In this document: piece by piece, positions 6,349 to 7,150 of the stretch
How positions within the stretch are numbered: the stretch's first letter is position 1
Layout: every line of letters begins with the position of its first letter
Source of the DNA: Nitrospirales bacterium
Lineage (GTDB): Bacteria > Nitrospirota > Nitrospiria > Nitrospirales > UBA8639
DNA: 7,150 bases
Assembly (NCBI GenBank): GCA_013817135.1
Contig: JACDDF010000105.1
Span: forward strand, 1-7,150
Direction of reading: 5' to 3'
Translations under genes and position numbers: made by a program
Notes under the pieces: generated by a model
Told to the model about the DNA's origin: nothing
The model's input: only the letters and a program-made list of their open reading frames with translations
Databases searched by the model: none

Positions 6349-6579
6349 ATGGGCCAAGTTATAGTCAGAAATCTTGATGATCACATTATCGCCGCCTTGA
6401 AAACCAAAGCTGAAATGCGTGGGCACTCACTCGAGCAAGAACTCAGGGGAATTCTGGCCGATGCCGCCAAACCCACCATGGAAGATCGCCGAACCTTGGT
6501 CGATCACATTCGAGCCATGACTCCCTCCACTCCGCAAACGGACTCCACGGTTCTCCTGCGAGAGGATCGCGACCGGTGA
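6349..6579 (+). CDS. FitA/VapB-type antitoxin, ribbon-helix-helix
   Basis: This 76-residue antitoxin starts at an ATG with a very strong AAAGGAGG (6335-6342) 6 nt upstream. Residues 2-8 (GQVIVRN) form the DNA-contacting beta strand. Helices at about 10-24 and 27-39 (SLEQELRGILADA) complete the ribbon-helix-helix fold, as in FitA-like plasmid-stability antitoxins. The C-terminal part (40-76) is polar and likely flexible. In this family that region wraps the partner PIN toxin and blocks its active site. Its stop overlaps the toxin start by 4 nt, indicating translational coupling. Expression is probably autoregulated through the palindrome at 6308-6325. Naming as FitA or VapB is a matter of convention; the RHH class is clear. 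Confidence 0.9.
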   Translation: MGQVIVRNLDDHIIAALKTKAEMRGHSLEQELRGILADAAKPTMEDRRTLVDHIRAMTPSTPQTDSTVLLREDRDR

Positions 6580-6983
6580 CCCTGGTCATTGATGCCAATG
6601 TGGGCCTGAAATGGTTTATCGAGGAGCCCCGCTCATCGGCTGCCAGGAAAATTCTGGAAAAAGGAGGATCATTCATTGCCCCGGACATTGTTATTCCAGA
6701 AATTTGCAATGTGGTCTGGAAAAAGGTCAAGAACCAGGAAATCACTCCAGAGCAAGGTCAAGCCATCGTCACCAATGTTTCAATGATCTTTGACCATATT
6801 GTGTCTTCTTCAGAGCTGGCCAAAAGGGCCTTTGACCTGGCGGTTCAATTTAATCATCCGGTGTATGATTGCTTGTATCTGGCCCTAGCCGAACGTGAAT
6901 CCATCACGCTTGTCACGGATGATGCCAAATTGATGACCGTAGCCAAAAAAGCTAAGTTGGCTCGTTTCGTCCAAGCTCTGTAG
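6576..6983 (+). CDS. vapC: VapC/FitB-type PIN-domain ribonuclease toxin
   Basis: This 135-residue PIN-domain protein starts at GTG 6576 inside the GTGA overlap with the antitoxin stop. The acidic metal-binding residues of the family are all present: Asp6 in VIDANVGLKWF, Glu42 in IPEICNVVWK, Asp98 in PVYDCLYLALAE, and Asp116 in VTDDAKL. It should therefore be an active Mg2+-dependent endoribonuclease. VapC toxins cut RNAs such as tRNA or rRNA and stop translation when the antitoxin is degraded; the target here cannot be told from sequence. Length is normal for the family and no damage is seen. No separate ribosome binding site is obvious, consistent with coupled translation. Together with the antitoxin it forms an intact type II module, bracketed by two direct copies of a dispersed repeat. 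Confidence 0.92.
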   Translation: MTLVIDANVGLKWFIEEPRSSAARKILEKGGSFIAPDIVIPEICNVVWKKVKNQEITPEQGQAIVTNVSMIFDHIVSSSELAKRAFDLAVQFNHPVYDCLYLALAERESITLVTDDAKLMTVAKKAKLARFVQAL

Positions 6984-7066
6984 CGTGGAGCTCAATTTCG
7001 TCTCGTCTCTCACAGCCAATTGACCCTAACAATTCCTATTCACCATTGGTGCGCCTGTTCAGCTTC

Positions 7067-7081
7067 TGAAAGACTCTTTCA
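7067..7081 (+). terminator. Weak hairpin downstream of the toxin gene
   Basis: TGAAAG (7067-7072) pairs with CTTTCA (7076-7081) around a 3-nt loop, 83 nt after the vapC stop. There is no T-tract, so terminator function is doubtful. Confidence 0.15.
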
Positions 7082-7100
7082 TCCAGACCCTTTGGGCTTC

Positions 7101-7150
7101 GCTCAGGGCAGGCGCAGCGAAGCATCTAGCTGAGTGGTGGGGGCTTGGGT
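7101..7150. repeat. Dispersed repeat, copy 2 (left-truncated, cut by window edge)
   Basis: Bases 7101-7138 are identical to 6072-6109 and in the same orientation. After that GGGGGCTTGGGT matches GGGGGCGTGGGT of copy 1 with one change and a one-base indel. The left part of copy 1 (6021-6065, including the TTGTCATGCTGAG end) is not recognisable upstream of 7090, so this copy is truncated or diverged on the left. Its right end lies beyond the window. Confidence 0.75.

Noticed and set aside
6021..7150. CRISPR array
   Set aside because: Only two repeat copies exist, over 1 kb apart and separated by genes; there are no regular spacers.

Overview
The window reads as a bacterial chromosome segment of mid GC content. 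By eye the tex gene is richer in GC than the small hypothetical genes around it. No 16S rRNA or taxonomic marker is present. The mix of small lipoproteins, a tex gene, a VapBC-type module and TTGTCATGCTGAG-type dispersed repeats would fit a Nitrospira-like or other environmental Gram-negative genome, but that placement is inference. The three exported proteins with lipobox or cleavable signal sequences support a Gram-negative-type envelope.

Layout. Positions 1-216 hold the 3' end of an unrecognised gene that enters from the left edge. Positions 490-966 encode a predicted exported protein of unknown function behind a strong ribosome binding site. Positions 984-1364 are ambiguous: a minus-strand reading frame and a plus-strand reading frame overlap, and at most one is likely real. 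Positions 1586-2059 encode a periplasmic protein of a widespread uncharacterised helical family. Directly after it lies a 173-bp nested palindromic element (2067-2239) with 21-nt perfect terminal inverted repeats and CTAG at both ends, which looks like a small non-autonomous transposable element (MITE). It is followed at 2246-2512 by what appears to be an internally deleted alpha/beta-hydrolase remnant, then about 400 bp without a convincing gene.

The right half is tidier. Two small lipoprotein genes (2938-3267 and 3458-3748) precede a complete tex gene (3838-5991), which encodes an RNA-binding transcription accessory protein. Downstream lies a structured dispersed repeat (6021-6157). Next is a complete type II toxin-antitoxin operon (6349-6983): a ribbon-helix-helix antitoxin and a PIN-domain ribonuclease toxin overlapping by 4 nt, with a promoter whose -10 box lies inside a palindrome that is probably the autoregulatory operator. 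A second, left-truncated copy of the same dispersed repeat runs off the right edge in direct orientation, so the toxin-antitoxin cassette is bracketed by direct repeats.

Nothing here amounts to a clearly new multi-gene system. The most interesting items are the CTAG-flanked palindromic element beside a decayed gene, and the repeat-bracketed toxin-antitoxin cassette with its promoter-embedded palindrome.
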